A stretch of 64,000 nucleotides of DNA from positions 62,001 through 126,000 of the forward strand of contig MGUK01000084.1 in NCBI GenBank assembly GCA_001799995.1. Reading direction: 5' to 3'. The translations under genes were made by a program, and so were the position numbers. This document shows positions 45,546-55,868 of the stretch, piece after piece. The notes under the pieces are model-generated. The model was not told the origin of the DNA. It made no database searches and saw only the letters and a list, made by a program, of their open reading frames with translations. This DNA is from Elusimicrobia bacterium GWF2_62_30. GTDB taxonomy: Bacteria; Elusimicrobiota; Elusimicrobia; Elusimicrobiales; UBA9959. Each line of letters begins with the position of its first letter. The stretch's first letter is position 1.

Positions 45546-45863
45546 TCAGTTCCCCTCGTTCTCGTCGAGACCGGGGACAGCGGGGCCGTCCTCGTTGTCG
45601 ATCTTGTAATACTGCCTGCTTCCGGACTTCATCTTGGTGGGCATGAACTGCACTTCCTTAAGCGCGTTCTGCTGTACTTCCTGGGGCTTCCTGGCGTTGA
45701 TCTTCATCTTCTTGCGGATAGCCACCCGGTCCTGGAAGTGCCAGTAGGTCGACACCTGGCCGGCTATCATGGCCGTCAGGGTAAGGCCGCCGAGCAGGAA
45801 AGCTTCCCGGTCTTTGCGTATCCAGTACTTGCGCAGTTTCGTTATCGCTGCAGGTATTTTCAT
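45546..45863 (-). CDS. Small single-pass membrane protein of unknown function
   Basis: A 105-residue protein with basic N-terminus (TKLRKYWIRKDRE), one transmembrane segment (about 22-42, FLLGGLTLTAMIAG), a lysine-rich stretch and an acidic end (GLDENEGN). No family is recognised. Its ATG overlaps the valS stop by four bases, so it depends on valS translation. The fixed trio valS - small protein - membrane protein may be lineage-specific. Confidence 0.7.
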   Translation of the reverse strand: MKIPAAITKLRKYWIRKDREAFLLGGLTLTAMIAGQVSTYWHFQDRVAIRKKMKINARKPQEVQQNALKEVQFMPTKMKSGSRQYYKIDNEDGPAVPGLDENEGN

Positions 45864-48553
45864 TTTAGTTCTTCCAGTATGGCCGTCAGCCTCTCCATCT
45901 TCCCCTGCGTGTCGGAGGCCCGGGCCTTTATCTTTTCGACTTCCGCCGCCGGGGCATGCCCCATGAACGACGGGTCGCGCAGGCGCTCAAGGCACTGCGC
46001 GCTGTCCCTCTGGACGCGCTCCAGCTCTTTCGCCAGCCTCGCTTTTTCCTTTTCCAGGTCCACGGCCCCGTCCATGGGGACGTAAATATTGAACTGCCCC
46101 GAGATCGCGCTTACGGAGCGGGGGGGCTTCTGTATGTCCGCGCCGAGGGCGAGGTCTTCCACTTTAGCCAGCAGCTTCACATAGCCGGCGCCCGTCCTGA
46201 GGCGCTCCAGCGCGGCGGGGTCGCTTGAAGCGGCCAGCACCTTTATCTGTTTGCCGGGCGGGATCTCGAACTGCGCCCTGGCGGCGCGTATCTGGGTGAT
46301 CACGGCCATGAGCTCCTCCATCTGCGCGGAGGCCCCGGTCCCGGCGGCGCCGGGTTCGGGCCAGGCCGCTTTGAGCAGGAACGCTTCCCCGGTTTTTAGG
46401 TAAGGTTTCAGGGTGGAATAAAGTTCTTCCGTGATATACGGGATGAACGGGTGCAGCGCTTTCAGCGCGCCGGTGAAAAGGTCCAGCATCAGGCCGAGCA
46501 CCTTCTCTTTGTCCGGGCCCGCCAGGCGCGGCTTCGCCAGCTCCAGGTACCAGTCGCACAGCTCGTCCCAGACGAACGCGTAAAGCGCGTCCTGCGCTTT
46601 CGGCAGGTCGTATTCGGCCATGGCCGCCTTGGAGCGCGCGAGCGCCCCGGCGAAGCGTTCCGTTATCCAGCGGTCGGCGAGCTCGCCGGGCCGCTCCGCC
46701 GTGAGCGGGGCGGGCGTCTCCGGCAGGTACATCTGCAGGAACCGGGCCACGTTGTAGAGCTTGTTCACGAAGTTGCGGCCGCCTATGATGGCGTCGTCGG
46801 AGAAGGGGATGTCCTTGCCGCCCAGGGTCTGCGCCATCAGCGAGAAGCGCATGGCGTCGGTGCCGTACTTCTCTATCATGGTAAGCGGGTCTATCACGTT
46901 GCCCAGCGACTTGGACATCTTCTTACCGTGCTTGTCCCGCACGATGCCGTGCAGGTACACCTGGGAGAACGGGGGCTTGCCCATGTGCTCTATGCCGCTC
47001 ATCACCATGCGGGCTACCCACAGGTAAAGTATCTCGTAGCCGGTGACCAGCACGGAGGTGGGGTAATAGTAAGCCAGCTCTTTGGTCTTTTCGGGCCAGC
47101 CGAAAACCGAGAAAGGCCACAGCGCCGAAGAGAACCAGGTGTCCAGCACGTCGGGGTCCTGCAGCAGGTCCGTGCCGCCGCAGTCCGGGCAGGCGGCGGG
47201 TTTGGCGAAGGAGATCACCGGCTTGGCGCCCTGCGCGAAAGAAACGCGGGAGAGCTCCCCTTTGTCGGAGAACTTAAGCCCGGCGCCGGAACAGCTGCGG
47301 CAGTACCAGGCCGGGATGCGGTGGCCCCACCAGATCTGGCGGGAAATGCACCAGTCCTGGATGTTGCCCAGCCACTCCGTGAAGGGCTTCTTCCACGACG
47401 GAGGATAGAATTTCACGTCGCCGTTCTCGGCGGCGGCGGCGGCCGGCGCGGCCAGGCCTTTCATCTTCACGAACCACTGCTCCGACACCAGCGGCTCGAT
47501 ATGCTGGTTGCAGCGGGAGCATTTGCTCACCGAGTGTTTGTAATGTTCCTCTTTCTCCAGCAGGCCCGCGGCGTTGAGGTCTTCCACTATCAGCTTGCGC
47601 GCGGCCTGCACGTTCAGCCCGGCGTACTTCTCCGGGCAGTTGGTCATTTTCCCTTCGTAGGAAATTATGCGTATGTTCTCCAGGCCATGGCGCTGGCCTA
47701 TCTCGAAGTCGAGCGGGTCGTGCGCCGGGGTTACCTTTACGGCGCCGGTCCCGAAGCCTTTTTCCACGCCCTCGTCGGCCAGCAGCGGTATCAGGCGGTC
47801 GGTCAGCGGCAGCTTGAGCTTCTTGCCGGTCTTGCCTTTGTACCTTTCGTCTTCCGGGTGCACGGCCACGGCCGTGTCGCCCAGCATGGTTTCGGGGCGC
47901 GTCGTGGCCACGGTGACCGAGCCGGAGCCGTCTTCGAAAGCGTAGCGGATGTGCCAGAGCTTGGATTTCTCGTCCTCGTGCTCCACCTCTATGTCGGAAA
48001 GGGCGGTGCCGCAGCGCGTGCACCAGTTGATCATGCGCTCGCCGCGGTAGATCAGCTTTTTATCCCAGAGCGAACGGAACTCCTCGAAGACCGAGGCCGC
48101 GCGCTTGTCGTCCATCGTGAACCGCACGTTGTCGGCGTTGAGGTCCAGCGAACAGCCGAGCTTGCGCAGCTGGCCGAGTATGGTGTTGCCGCATTCCGCG
48201 TACCAGGCCCAGGTGCGCTTTAAAAATTCTTCGCGCCCCAGGTCATGGCGGGTCTTGCCCTCGGCCTTGAGCATCTTCTCCATCACGTTCTGGGTGGCGA
48301 TGCCGCCGTGGTCGGTGCCCGGCACCCAGTAGGCCTCGCGGCCCAGCATGCGCTGGTAGCGCACCAACACGTCCTGCAGGGTGTTGTTCAGGGCGTGGCC
48401 CATGTGCAGCGCGCCGGTGATATTGGGCGGGGGGATGACCACCACGAAAGGTTTGCGGTCCGGGTTCGGAGCGGAGATGAAAAGCCTTTCAGCCTGCCAG
48501 GCTTCGGCCCACTTGGCCTCCACCGGCTTGGGATCGTATACCTTGCTGAGCAT
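45860..48553 (-). CDS. valS: Valyl-tRNA synthetase
   Basis: An 897-residue class Ia synthetase. It has the HIGH-type motif HMGH at 50-53 (in PPPNITGALHMGHA), the KMSKS motif GKKMSKSLGN near 540-548, the editing domain (about 190-345, TTRPETMLGDTAVAVHPED), and zinc-binding pairs CTRCG, CSRCN and CPDCG. A C-terminal coiled-coil arm (about 830-897) binds tRNA. It charges tRNA-Val and clears mischarged threonine. A GAGG site precedes the ATG. Confidence 0.97.
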   Translation of the reverse strand: MLSKVYDPKPVEAKWAEAWQAERLFISAPNPDRKPFVVVIPPPNITGALHMGHALNNTLQDVLVRYQRMLGREAYWVPGTDHGGIATQNVMEKMLKAEGKTRHDLGREEFLKRTWAWYAECGNTILGQLRKLGCSLDLNADNVRFTMDDKRAASVFEEFRSLWDKKLIYRGERMINWCTRCGTALSDIEVEHEDEKSKLWHIRYAFEDGSGSVTVATTRPETMLGDTAVAVHPEDERYKGKTGKKLKLPLTDRLIPLLADEGVEKGFGTGAVKVTPAHDPLDFEIGQRHGLENIRIISYEGKMTNCPEKYAGLNVQAARKLIVEDLNAAGLLEKEEHYKHSVSKCSRCNQHIEPLVSEQWFVKMKGLAAPAAAAAENGDVKFYPPSWKKPFTEWLGNIQDWCISRQIWWGHRIPAWYCRSCSGAGLKFSDKGELSRVSFAQGAKPVISFAKPAACPDCGGTDLLQDPDVLDTWFSSALWPFSVFGWPEKTKELAYYYPTSVLVTGYEILYLWVARMVMSGIEHMGKPPFSQVYLHGIVRDKHGKKMSKSLGNVIDPLTMIEKYGTDAMRFSLMAQTLGGKDIPFSDDAIIGGRNFVNKLYNVARFLQMYLPETPAPLTAERPGELADRWITERFAGALARSKAAMAEYDLPKAQDALYAFVWDELCDWYLELAKPRLAGPDKEKVLGLMLDLFTGALKALHPFIPYITEELYSTLKPYLKTGEAFLLKAAWPEPGAAGTGASAQMEELMAVITQIRAARAQFEIPPGKQIKVLAASSDPAALERLRTGAGYVKLLAKVEDLALGADIQKPPRSVSAISGQFNIYVPMDGAVDLEKEKARLAKELERVQRDSAQCLERLRDPSFMGHAPAAEVEKIKARASDTQGKMERLTAILEELK

Positions 48554-48571
48554 GATTACCTCGATGTGGTC

Positions 48572-49663
48572 TTAAACGAATTCTCGGAAAACGGCGTTGG
48601 AAACGTAGAGGCGGTCCTCTTTGATCCTGAGCGTCCGGCCGTTCATTTCCACCAGGCCGGCGGCCAGCAGGCGCCGCGTCTCTTCCTTGAATTCTATAAT
48701 TATATCGTCCTGCAGTTCAATTCCGGCGGTCTTGCGCAGGCCTAGCATCAGCTTTTCCGCCCTTATCGCGCGCCCGGACAGCGTTTCCCTGTACTGCAGG
48801 GGTATCTCGGCTCCGGAGATGGCGGCGCGCGCGTAAGCGGCCGTATCCGCGGTGTTGGCGCGGCGCTCGCCTCCCAGGTAGGAAGCCGCCGCGGCGCCGA
48901 GCCCGAGGTATTCTCCCTGGTCCCAGTAATTAAGGTTATGCGCCGACGCGCGCCCCGGCCGCGCGAAATTGGAGATCTCGTAGCGGGGCAGGCCGGCGCG
49001 CTTCAGCAGGCCCGCCGCCGCCTCGTACATGGCCGCGGCCTCTTCCGGTGCCTCTTTCACCCCGGCCGCGCCGAACGGGGTGTTCTCATGCACTTCCAGC
49101 GCGTAAAGCGATACATGCTCCGGCTTCAAATCCAGCAGCCGCTCGAGGGACAGCGTAAAGTCGGCCAGGCTCTGGCCCGGCAGCCCGCACATCAGGTCCG
49201 CGCTGATATTGGCGAAGCCGGCAGCGCGCAGGGCGCGGTAGGCTTTAAGAAAATCCGAGTTCATCGCTATCCGGCCAAGTTTTTTCAGCAGGGCGTCCTG
49301 CCACGCCTGCAGGCCCAGGCTTATCCTGTTCAGCCCGGCGCTTTTGAGCAGCGCGGCCTTGTGCGCGTCCAGGCTTTCCGGGTTGGCCTCGAACGTGCTT
49401 TCGGCCAGGCCCGCCACTGGGCCTGTCAGGGGGGCCAGCGCCGCAAAAAGCTTTTCAAGCTGCGCCGCGGAGAGGAGGCTGGGGGTGCCGCCGCCGATAT
49501 AAAGTGTGCCGAAACTCCCGGCCAGCCCGGAGTAGGCCGAGGCCTCGCGGGCCAGCGCGGCCAGGTAATCGTCTATGCGGTCCTCCTGCCCCGCGGCGGA
49601 GGCAAAGTCGCAGTAGCCGCATTTTGACCGGCAGAAGGGGATATGTACGTAGAGGCCGCGCAT
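48572..49663 (-). CDS. hemW: HemW-like radical SAM protein (heme chaperone family)
   Basis: A 363-residue radical SAM enzyme with the cluster motif C11-xxx-C15-xx-C18 in FCRSKCGYCDF, the SAM motif YIGGGTPS, and the HemW-type EANPESL, GLQAWQ and LNYWDQGEYLGLGAAA segments. The C-terminal HemN domain ends in VSNAVFREF. HemW carries heme; it was long misnamed coproporphyrinogen oxidase. A TATAAT ends six bases before the ATG, so the mRNA may be leaderless. It is followed by valS 18 bases downstream. Confidence 0.92.
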   Translation of the reverse strand: MRGLYVHIPFCRSKCGYCDFASAAGQEDRIDDYLAALAREASAYSGLAGSFGTLYIGGGTPSLLSAAQLEKLFAALAPLTGPVAGLAESTFEANPESLDAHKAALLKSAGLNRISLGLQAWQDALLKKLGRIAMNSDFLKAYRALRAAGFANISADLMCGLPGQSLADFTLSLERLLDLKPEHVSLYALEVHENTPFGAAGVKEAPEEAAAMYEAAAGLLKRAGLPRYEISNFARPGRASAHNLNYWDQGEYLGLGAAAASYLGGERRANTADTAAYARAAISGAEIPLQYRETLSGRAIRAEKLMLGLRKTAGIELQDDIIIEFKEETRRLLAAGLVEMNGRTLRIKEDRLYVSNAVFREFV

Positions 49664-49669
49664 GTAGAG

Positions 49670-49675
49670 ATTATA
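49670..49675 (-). promoter_or_regulatory. TATAAT six bases before the hemW ATG (possible leaderless start)
   Basis: On the minus strand TATAAT is followed by six bases and the ATG. The expected transcription start falls on or next to the start codon. No Shine-Dalgarno or good -35 is visible. Confidence 0.45.
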
Positions 49676-49705
49676 GCGGATTCGGCGGAGAGGGGTGGAA
49701 TGGCG

Positions 49706-49739
49706 AAAAAAAGACGGCCCGGTTTTATGCCGGGCCGTC
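49706..49739 (-). terminator. Intrinsic terminator of the slipin gene
   Basis: Minus-strand stem GACGGCCCGG / CCGGGCCGTC with a seven-base loop, then seven T residues. Confidence 0.92.
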
Positions 49740-49759
49740 TCGTTCTCAGGCGGGACTGA

Positions 49760-50509
49760 TCACGCCTGGGGCTTGGGCTTATCGAAGAACATCTTTACCA
49801 GGTCCATGGGGACGGGGAAGATTATCGTAGAGCTCTTTTCCGCGGAGATCTCGGTCAGGGTCTGCAGGTACCTGAGCTGGATGGCGGCGGGGTTGACGGC
49901 CATGATAGCGGCGGCGTCGGAGAGCTTCTGTGAGGCCTGGAATTCGCCTTCGGCATGGATGACCTTGGCGCGGCGTTCGCGTTCCGCCTCCGCCTGCTTG
50001 GCGATGGCGCGCTGCATCTCCTGCGGCAGGTCCACGTTCTTCACTTCCACGCTGGACACCTTTATGCCCCAGGGCTCGGTATGCTGGTCCAGGATCTCCT
50101 GCAGGTTCTTGTTGATCTTGTCGCGGTTGGAGAGCAGGTCGTCCAGTTCCTGCTGGCCGAGCACGCTGCGCAGGGTGGTCTGCGCCAGCTGGCTGGTGGC
50201 GTACATGAAGTTCTCCACGTTAAGGATGGCGGACTGCGGGTTGACCACGCGGAAGTAGACCACGGCGTTGACCTTCACGGAGATGTTGTCGCGGGTGATG
50301 ATGTCCTGCGGGGGCACGTCCATGACCACCACGCGGGTGCTGACGCGGAACAGCTGCTGGACGCCGGGGATGAGGATGATGAGGCCCGGGCCTTTCACGC
50401 CGGTGAAGCGGCCGAGGGTCAGCGTAACGCCCCGCTCGTATTCGTTCAGCACTTTTATGCTGGAAAACAGTATGATGACGCCTAGGATTATTAATGGTGC
50501 GTATGCCAT
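49760..50509 (-). CDS. Slipin / SPFH-domain membrane protein
   Basis: A 249-residue protein with an N-terminal membrane hairpin segment (about 3-18) and an SPFH/band 7 domain (about 20-180: [52 protein letters not shown] split across the helix). The C-terminal oligomerisation part is [12 protein letters not shown]. Slipins form membrane rings or scaffolds and are often paired with an NfeD-type protease gene, which is absent here. It has AGGAGG, its own promoter and terminator, so it is a single-gene unit. Confidence 0.9.
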   Translation of the reverse strand: MAYAPLIILGVIILFSSIKVLNEYERGVTLTLGRFTGVKGPGLIILIPGVQQLFRVSTRVVVMDVPPQDIITRDNISVKVNAVVYFRVVNPQSAILNVENFMYATSQLAQTTLRSVLGQQELDDLLSNRDKINKNLQEILDQHTEPWGIKVSSVEVKNVDLPQEMQRAIAKQAEAERERRAKVIHAEGEFQASQKLSDAAAIMAVNPAAIQLRYLQTLTEISAEKSSTIIFPVPMDLVKMFFDKPKPQA

Positions 50510-50546
50510 GGAAACCTCCTGAACCCGTGCGGTTTTTCGAATCTAA

Positions 50547-50575
50547 AGTGTACCAAAGATGCCGGCTGAAAGCAA
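50547..50575 (-). promoter_or_regulatory. Predicted promoter of the slipin gene
   Basis: On the minus strand, TTGCTT (50575-50570), a 17-base spacer, then TACACT (50552-50547). It is followed by a leader of about 30 bases ending in AGGAGG before the ATG. Confidence 0.5.
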
Positions 50576-50645
50576 ACCTCCGCCGTGGCCCCGCGGAACT
50601 CCGGCATAAGTCTTTTTAAATTTAGTATTATATGGAGAGCGGTCT

Positions 50646-53092
<2,447 letters not shown>

Positions 53093-53107
53093 GCCGGCGG
53101 CTGCACA

Positions 53108-54607
53108 ATGGATAAAACAGCCTACCTGAGCGTGTACGACAAGACCGGGGTGGAGGATTTCGCCCGCGGCCTGTACGAACTCGGCTTCGGGATCTACGCT
53201 TCCGGCTCCACATATGAACTGCTTAAAGAGGCCGGGATCGAGGCCGAAGAGGTGCGCTATTCCCCGCCCGTGCCTTACGCCGTGCTCAAGGCGCTGTCGG
53301 GCCGCTTCCCGGCCGTTTCGGAGAACGGGGTGGAGCTGCCCCGGTTCTACGTCGTGGCGGCCAACCTTTTCCCCATAGCCAGCATCGTCGGGCAGGAAGA
53401 ATTCGCCATAGAAGAGCTTTCCAGCTACCTCGATCAGTCAAATTCTTCGGTGCTCAGGGCTGCCGCCAGGGATTTTACCGGGGTCATTACCATCTCCAGC
53501 CAGGCGGACTATGGCCCCGTGCTAGGCGCGCTGAAGGAAGCCGGCGGGCTGGAGCCCGACGTAAAAAAACAGCTGGCCGCCAAGGCCTGGCAGCACCTGG
53601 CCGCTTACGACGCCACCGTGGCGCAGTACCTTTCCGAAACGGGGAACCTGCTGGGCGACGAAGTGGTGATGAGCCTGAAGAAAGTGTCCGACCTGGATTA
53701 CGGCGAGAACCGCCACCAGAAGGCGGCCTTTTACGCCCTGAGCGGGGCCCGCCCCCGCGGCCTTAACGCGGCCAGGCTGCTCTCCGGCGGGGCGCTCAAC
53801 CTTAACCATTACCTTGACCTGGATACGGCGTTCGAGCTGGCGATGGAGTTCGAGGAGCAGGTCTGTGTTATTTCGAAACACGCCCGCCCGGCGGCGGTGT
53901 GCGCCGTTCCCCAGCAGGGCGAATGCCTCCGCGGCGCCCTGCGCTGCGACCCTGTGGGAGCGGTAGGCGGCACGGCGGCGTTCAACCGCCAGGTAGAGGC
54001 GGCCACGGCTGATATGCTTAGGGGTACGTTCATCGAGAGCGTGGTGGCGCCCGGCTACGCCCCGGAGGCGCTCAGGCTGCTGCGTTCGCGCGAAGGCCTG
54101 CGGGTGCTGGAACTGCCCGCCCCGGTCCTTTCGCCGCACGAAGTGGAACTCCATTCCGTCTCGGGCGGCCTGCTTATAGAGACCAAGGACAACCAGCTTT
54201 TTTCCCGGGAGACGCCGTGCGTGACGCGCCGCAAGCCTTCCGAAGAAGAGCTGCGGGCCCTCAAGCTGGCCTGGAAAACGGTAAAATACGCCAAGACCTA
54301 TTCCATCGTGCTCGCCGACGCGTGCGGCACCCTCGCGGTCAGCGCCGCCGAAAGCTCCACGTACGACGCCGTGCGCGGGGCGCTGTGGAAGATGCACGAC
54401 AAGCGCGCCCTGCTCCCGTCCCCGGGCCCGCTGGCGATGGCGGCCGACGCCGCGCTGCCGCTCAAGACGCTCCAGACGGCGCTGGCCGGCGGGGTCCGGG
54501 CCGTCATCCAGCCCGGCGGCTGGCAGGACGACCGCGACTGCGCCGAACTTTGCGATTCGAAGAACGCCGCCATGCTTTTTTCCGGCATACGCCATTTCAG
54601 GCACTGA
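53108..54607 (+). CDS. purH: Divergent PurH homologue (AICAR formyltransferase / IMP cyclohydrolase family) lacking signature motifs
   Basis: A 499-residue protein with overall PurH layout: an N-terminal MGS-like domain (AYLSVYDKTGVEDFA, ASGSTYELL) and a C-terminal AICAR transformylase-like domain (DYGENRHQKAAFY, K257-H258 in ISKHARPA, VIQPGGWQDD, terminal GIRHFRH). Several motifs are replaced. The cyclohydrolase GRVKTLHP region reads SGRFPAVSENG. GENPHQ is GENRHQ. The NPCG after KH is RPAA. SNAI reads TYSI, losing the catalytic Asn. The GIGAGQ/MSR block reads AVSAAESS, and DAFFPF reads DAALPL. It may be an altered enzyme or a paralogue with a new role. It follows ligA by 15 bases. Confidence 0.8.
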   Translation: MDKTAYLSVYDKTGVEDFARGLYELGFGIYASGSTYELLKEAGIEAEEVRYSPPVPYAVLKALSGRFPAVSENGVELPRFYVVAANLFPIASIVGQEEFAIEELSSYLDQSNSSVLRAAARDFTGVITISSQADYGPVLGALKEAGGLEPDVKKQLAAKAWQHLAAYDATVAQYLSETGNLLGDEVVMSLKKVSDLDYGENRHQKAAFYALSGARPRGLNAARLLSGGALNLNHYLDLDTAFELAMEFEEQVCVISKHARPAAVCAVPQQGECLRGALRCDPVGAVGGTAAFNRQVEAATADMLRGTFIESVVAPGYAPEALRLLRSREGLRVLELPAPVLSPHEVELHSVSGGLLIETKDNQLFSRETPCVTRRKPSEEELRALKLAWKTVKYAKTYSIVLADACGTLAVSAAESSTYDAVRGALWKMHDKRALLPSPGPLAMAADAALPLKTLQTALAGGVRAVIQPGGWQDDRDCAELCDSKNAAMLFSGIRHFRH

Positions 54608-54626
54608 ACGAAGGAAGGGAACAATT

Positions 54627-55823
54627 ATGGGAAACATCATCTTTGGCGCGCTGCGGGCCGTACTCCCGGCGCTGATCCTCCTGGCCGCCTGCCGCGCGGA
54701 GGGCGTCTGCGCCCCGGTCTTTACCGAAGTCCAGGGCAAGGTCCTGTACCGCGCCTCGGCGGACCAGGAATGGGCGCAGGCAAGCCCGGGCCTGCGGGTG
54801 GCCGCGGGCGGCAGGGTAAAGACGGGCTGGTTCTCCTGGGCGGAGATCCGTTACGACGAGCGGACCATGATCGGGCTGGGGTTCGACACCGATCTCACCA
54901 TCTATACCGCCAAGGCCGACGAATATTTTTCCAAACTGGCCGCCGGGACCGTGCGCGCGGTGGTCAAGACCGCCATCAAGTTCACCATAAAGACGCCCGT
55001 TTCCGTGGTGGCGGTGAAGACCAAGGGCACGCGTTTCGTGACCGTGGCTACGGCTTTGGGCCAGACCAAGGTAAAGGTCTTCTCCGGGATAGTGACGGTC
55101 AGCGACGCCAAGACCCGCGACAAGGCCGTGAAGCCGGAAGAGACCCTCTCCATCGACGAGGAAGGCTCCGGGCCCCCGGAGCGGGCGGCGTCCGTTTCCC
55201 TGGGCGGGGGCTGGGCCATCGACCCGCCGTACGGGTTCCGGGCCCGCGGCAAGACCGGCTGGGAGATGAAGACCTTCTCGCCTACCAGCGTAAGTTTCAA
55301 AGGCATCGAAGTGTCCATGGAGCGGACCGAAACCCTTTCGCTGGAGAAGCGGCAGGTCAGGTGGGAAAAGGGACAGGATTGGCCGATGCAGTGCCCCGCG
55401 GGGCTTTCGGCCCGCGAAGTAAGGATAGGCTCCCTCGAAGGCAAGCCTTTTGTTTCCTACGCCTGCCCGTCGCAGGACCTGGGCCGGGCCGAGTGGCAGA
55501 ACCGCTATTATGAGATGCCGATAGAGGACAGCGCCGGAGCGGTTTCCTCCGCGCTGCGTATGCGCTATAAGCATTCCGTCCAGGCCAAGCTGCCCTCCGC
55601 CGCCGAGCTGGGCAAACTGTACGGCAGGCAGCCCGCCGGCGGCTACGCCGGCAGGTTCCAGGCCGACGTGATGCCCCTGATAGCCGCCGCCGCTAATAAA
55701 ACGAAGCTGGACGGCCCGGGGATAAAAGCGGCCACCGAGTCCGTCCTGACCCTGTACCGCGAAATATGGGCCGGCAGCAATACCGACGAGTACAGCGGCA
55801 AAGTGGTGCCGATGATACAGTAG
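54627..55823 (+). CDS. Secreted FecR-domain protein (cassette 2)
   Basis: A 398-residue protein with signal peptide (PALILLAACRAEGVCA; the AAC could be a weak lipobox). A FecR domain (about 30-170) has GKVLYRASADQEW, GGRVKTGWFSWAEIRYDE, VKTKGTRFVTV and VKVFSGIVTV. The C-terminal ~200 residues are of unknown fold. As in cassette 1, there is no sigma factor nearby and no internal transmembrane helix, and the gene precedes an FlgD-Ig-tailed secreted protein and a PorV-like barrel. AAGGAAGG precedes the ATG, 19 bases after the purH stop. No separate promoter is visible. Confidence 0.82.
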   Translation: MGNIIFGALRAVLPALILLAACRAEGVCAPVFTEVQGKVLYRASADQEWAQASPGLRVAAGGRVKTGWFSWAEIRYDERTMIGLGFDTDLTIYTAKADEYFSKLAAGTVRAVVKTAIKFTIKTPVSVVAVKTKGTRFVTVATALGQTKVKVFSGIVTVSDAKTRDKAVKPEETLSIDEEGSGPPERAASVSLGGGWAIDPPYGFRARGKTGWEMKTFSPTSVSFKGIEVSMERTETLSLEKRQVRWEKGQDWPMQCPAGLSAREVRIGSLEGKPFVSYACPSQDLGRAEWQNRYYEMPIEDSAGAVSSALRMRYKHSVQAKLPSAAELGKLYGRQPAGGYAGRFQADVMPLIAAAANKTKLDGPGIKAATESVLTLYREIWAGSNTDEYSGKVVPMIQ

Positions 55824-55832
55824 GAACATAAA

Positions 55833-55851
55833 CTGCGGGGAAATACCGCAG
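55833..55851 (+). other. Small stem-loop upstream of the protease gene
   Basis: CTGCGG / CCGCAG with a seven-base loop lies 17 bases before the protease ATG and takes the place of a clear ribosome site. It may modulate translation, but it could be chance. Confidence 0.3.
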
Positions 55852-55868
55852 CTGGACGTGTCTGAACG

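Noticed and set aside
46451-48223. A long plus-strand open frame opposite valS
   Set aside because: It is a shadow of valS: the minus strand carries the full synthetase motif set over the same bases.
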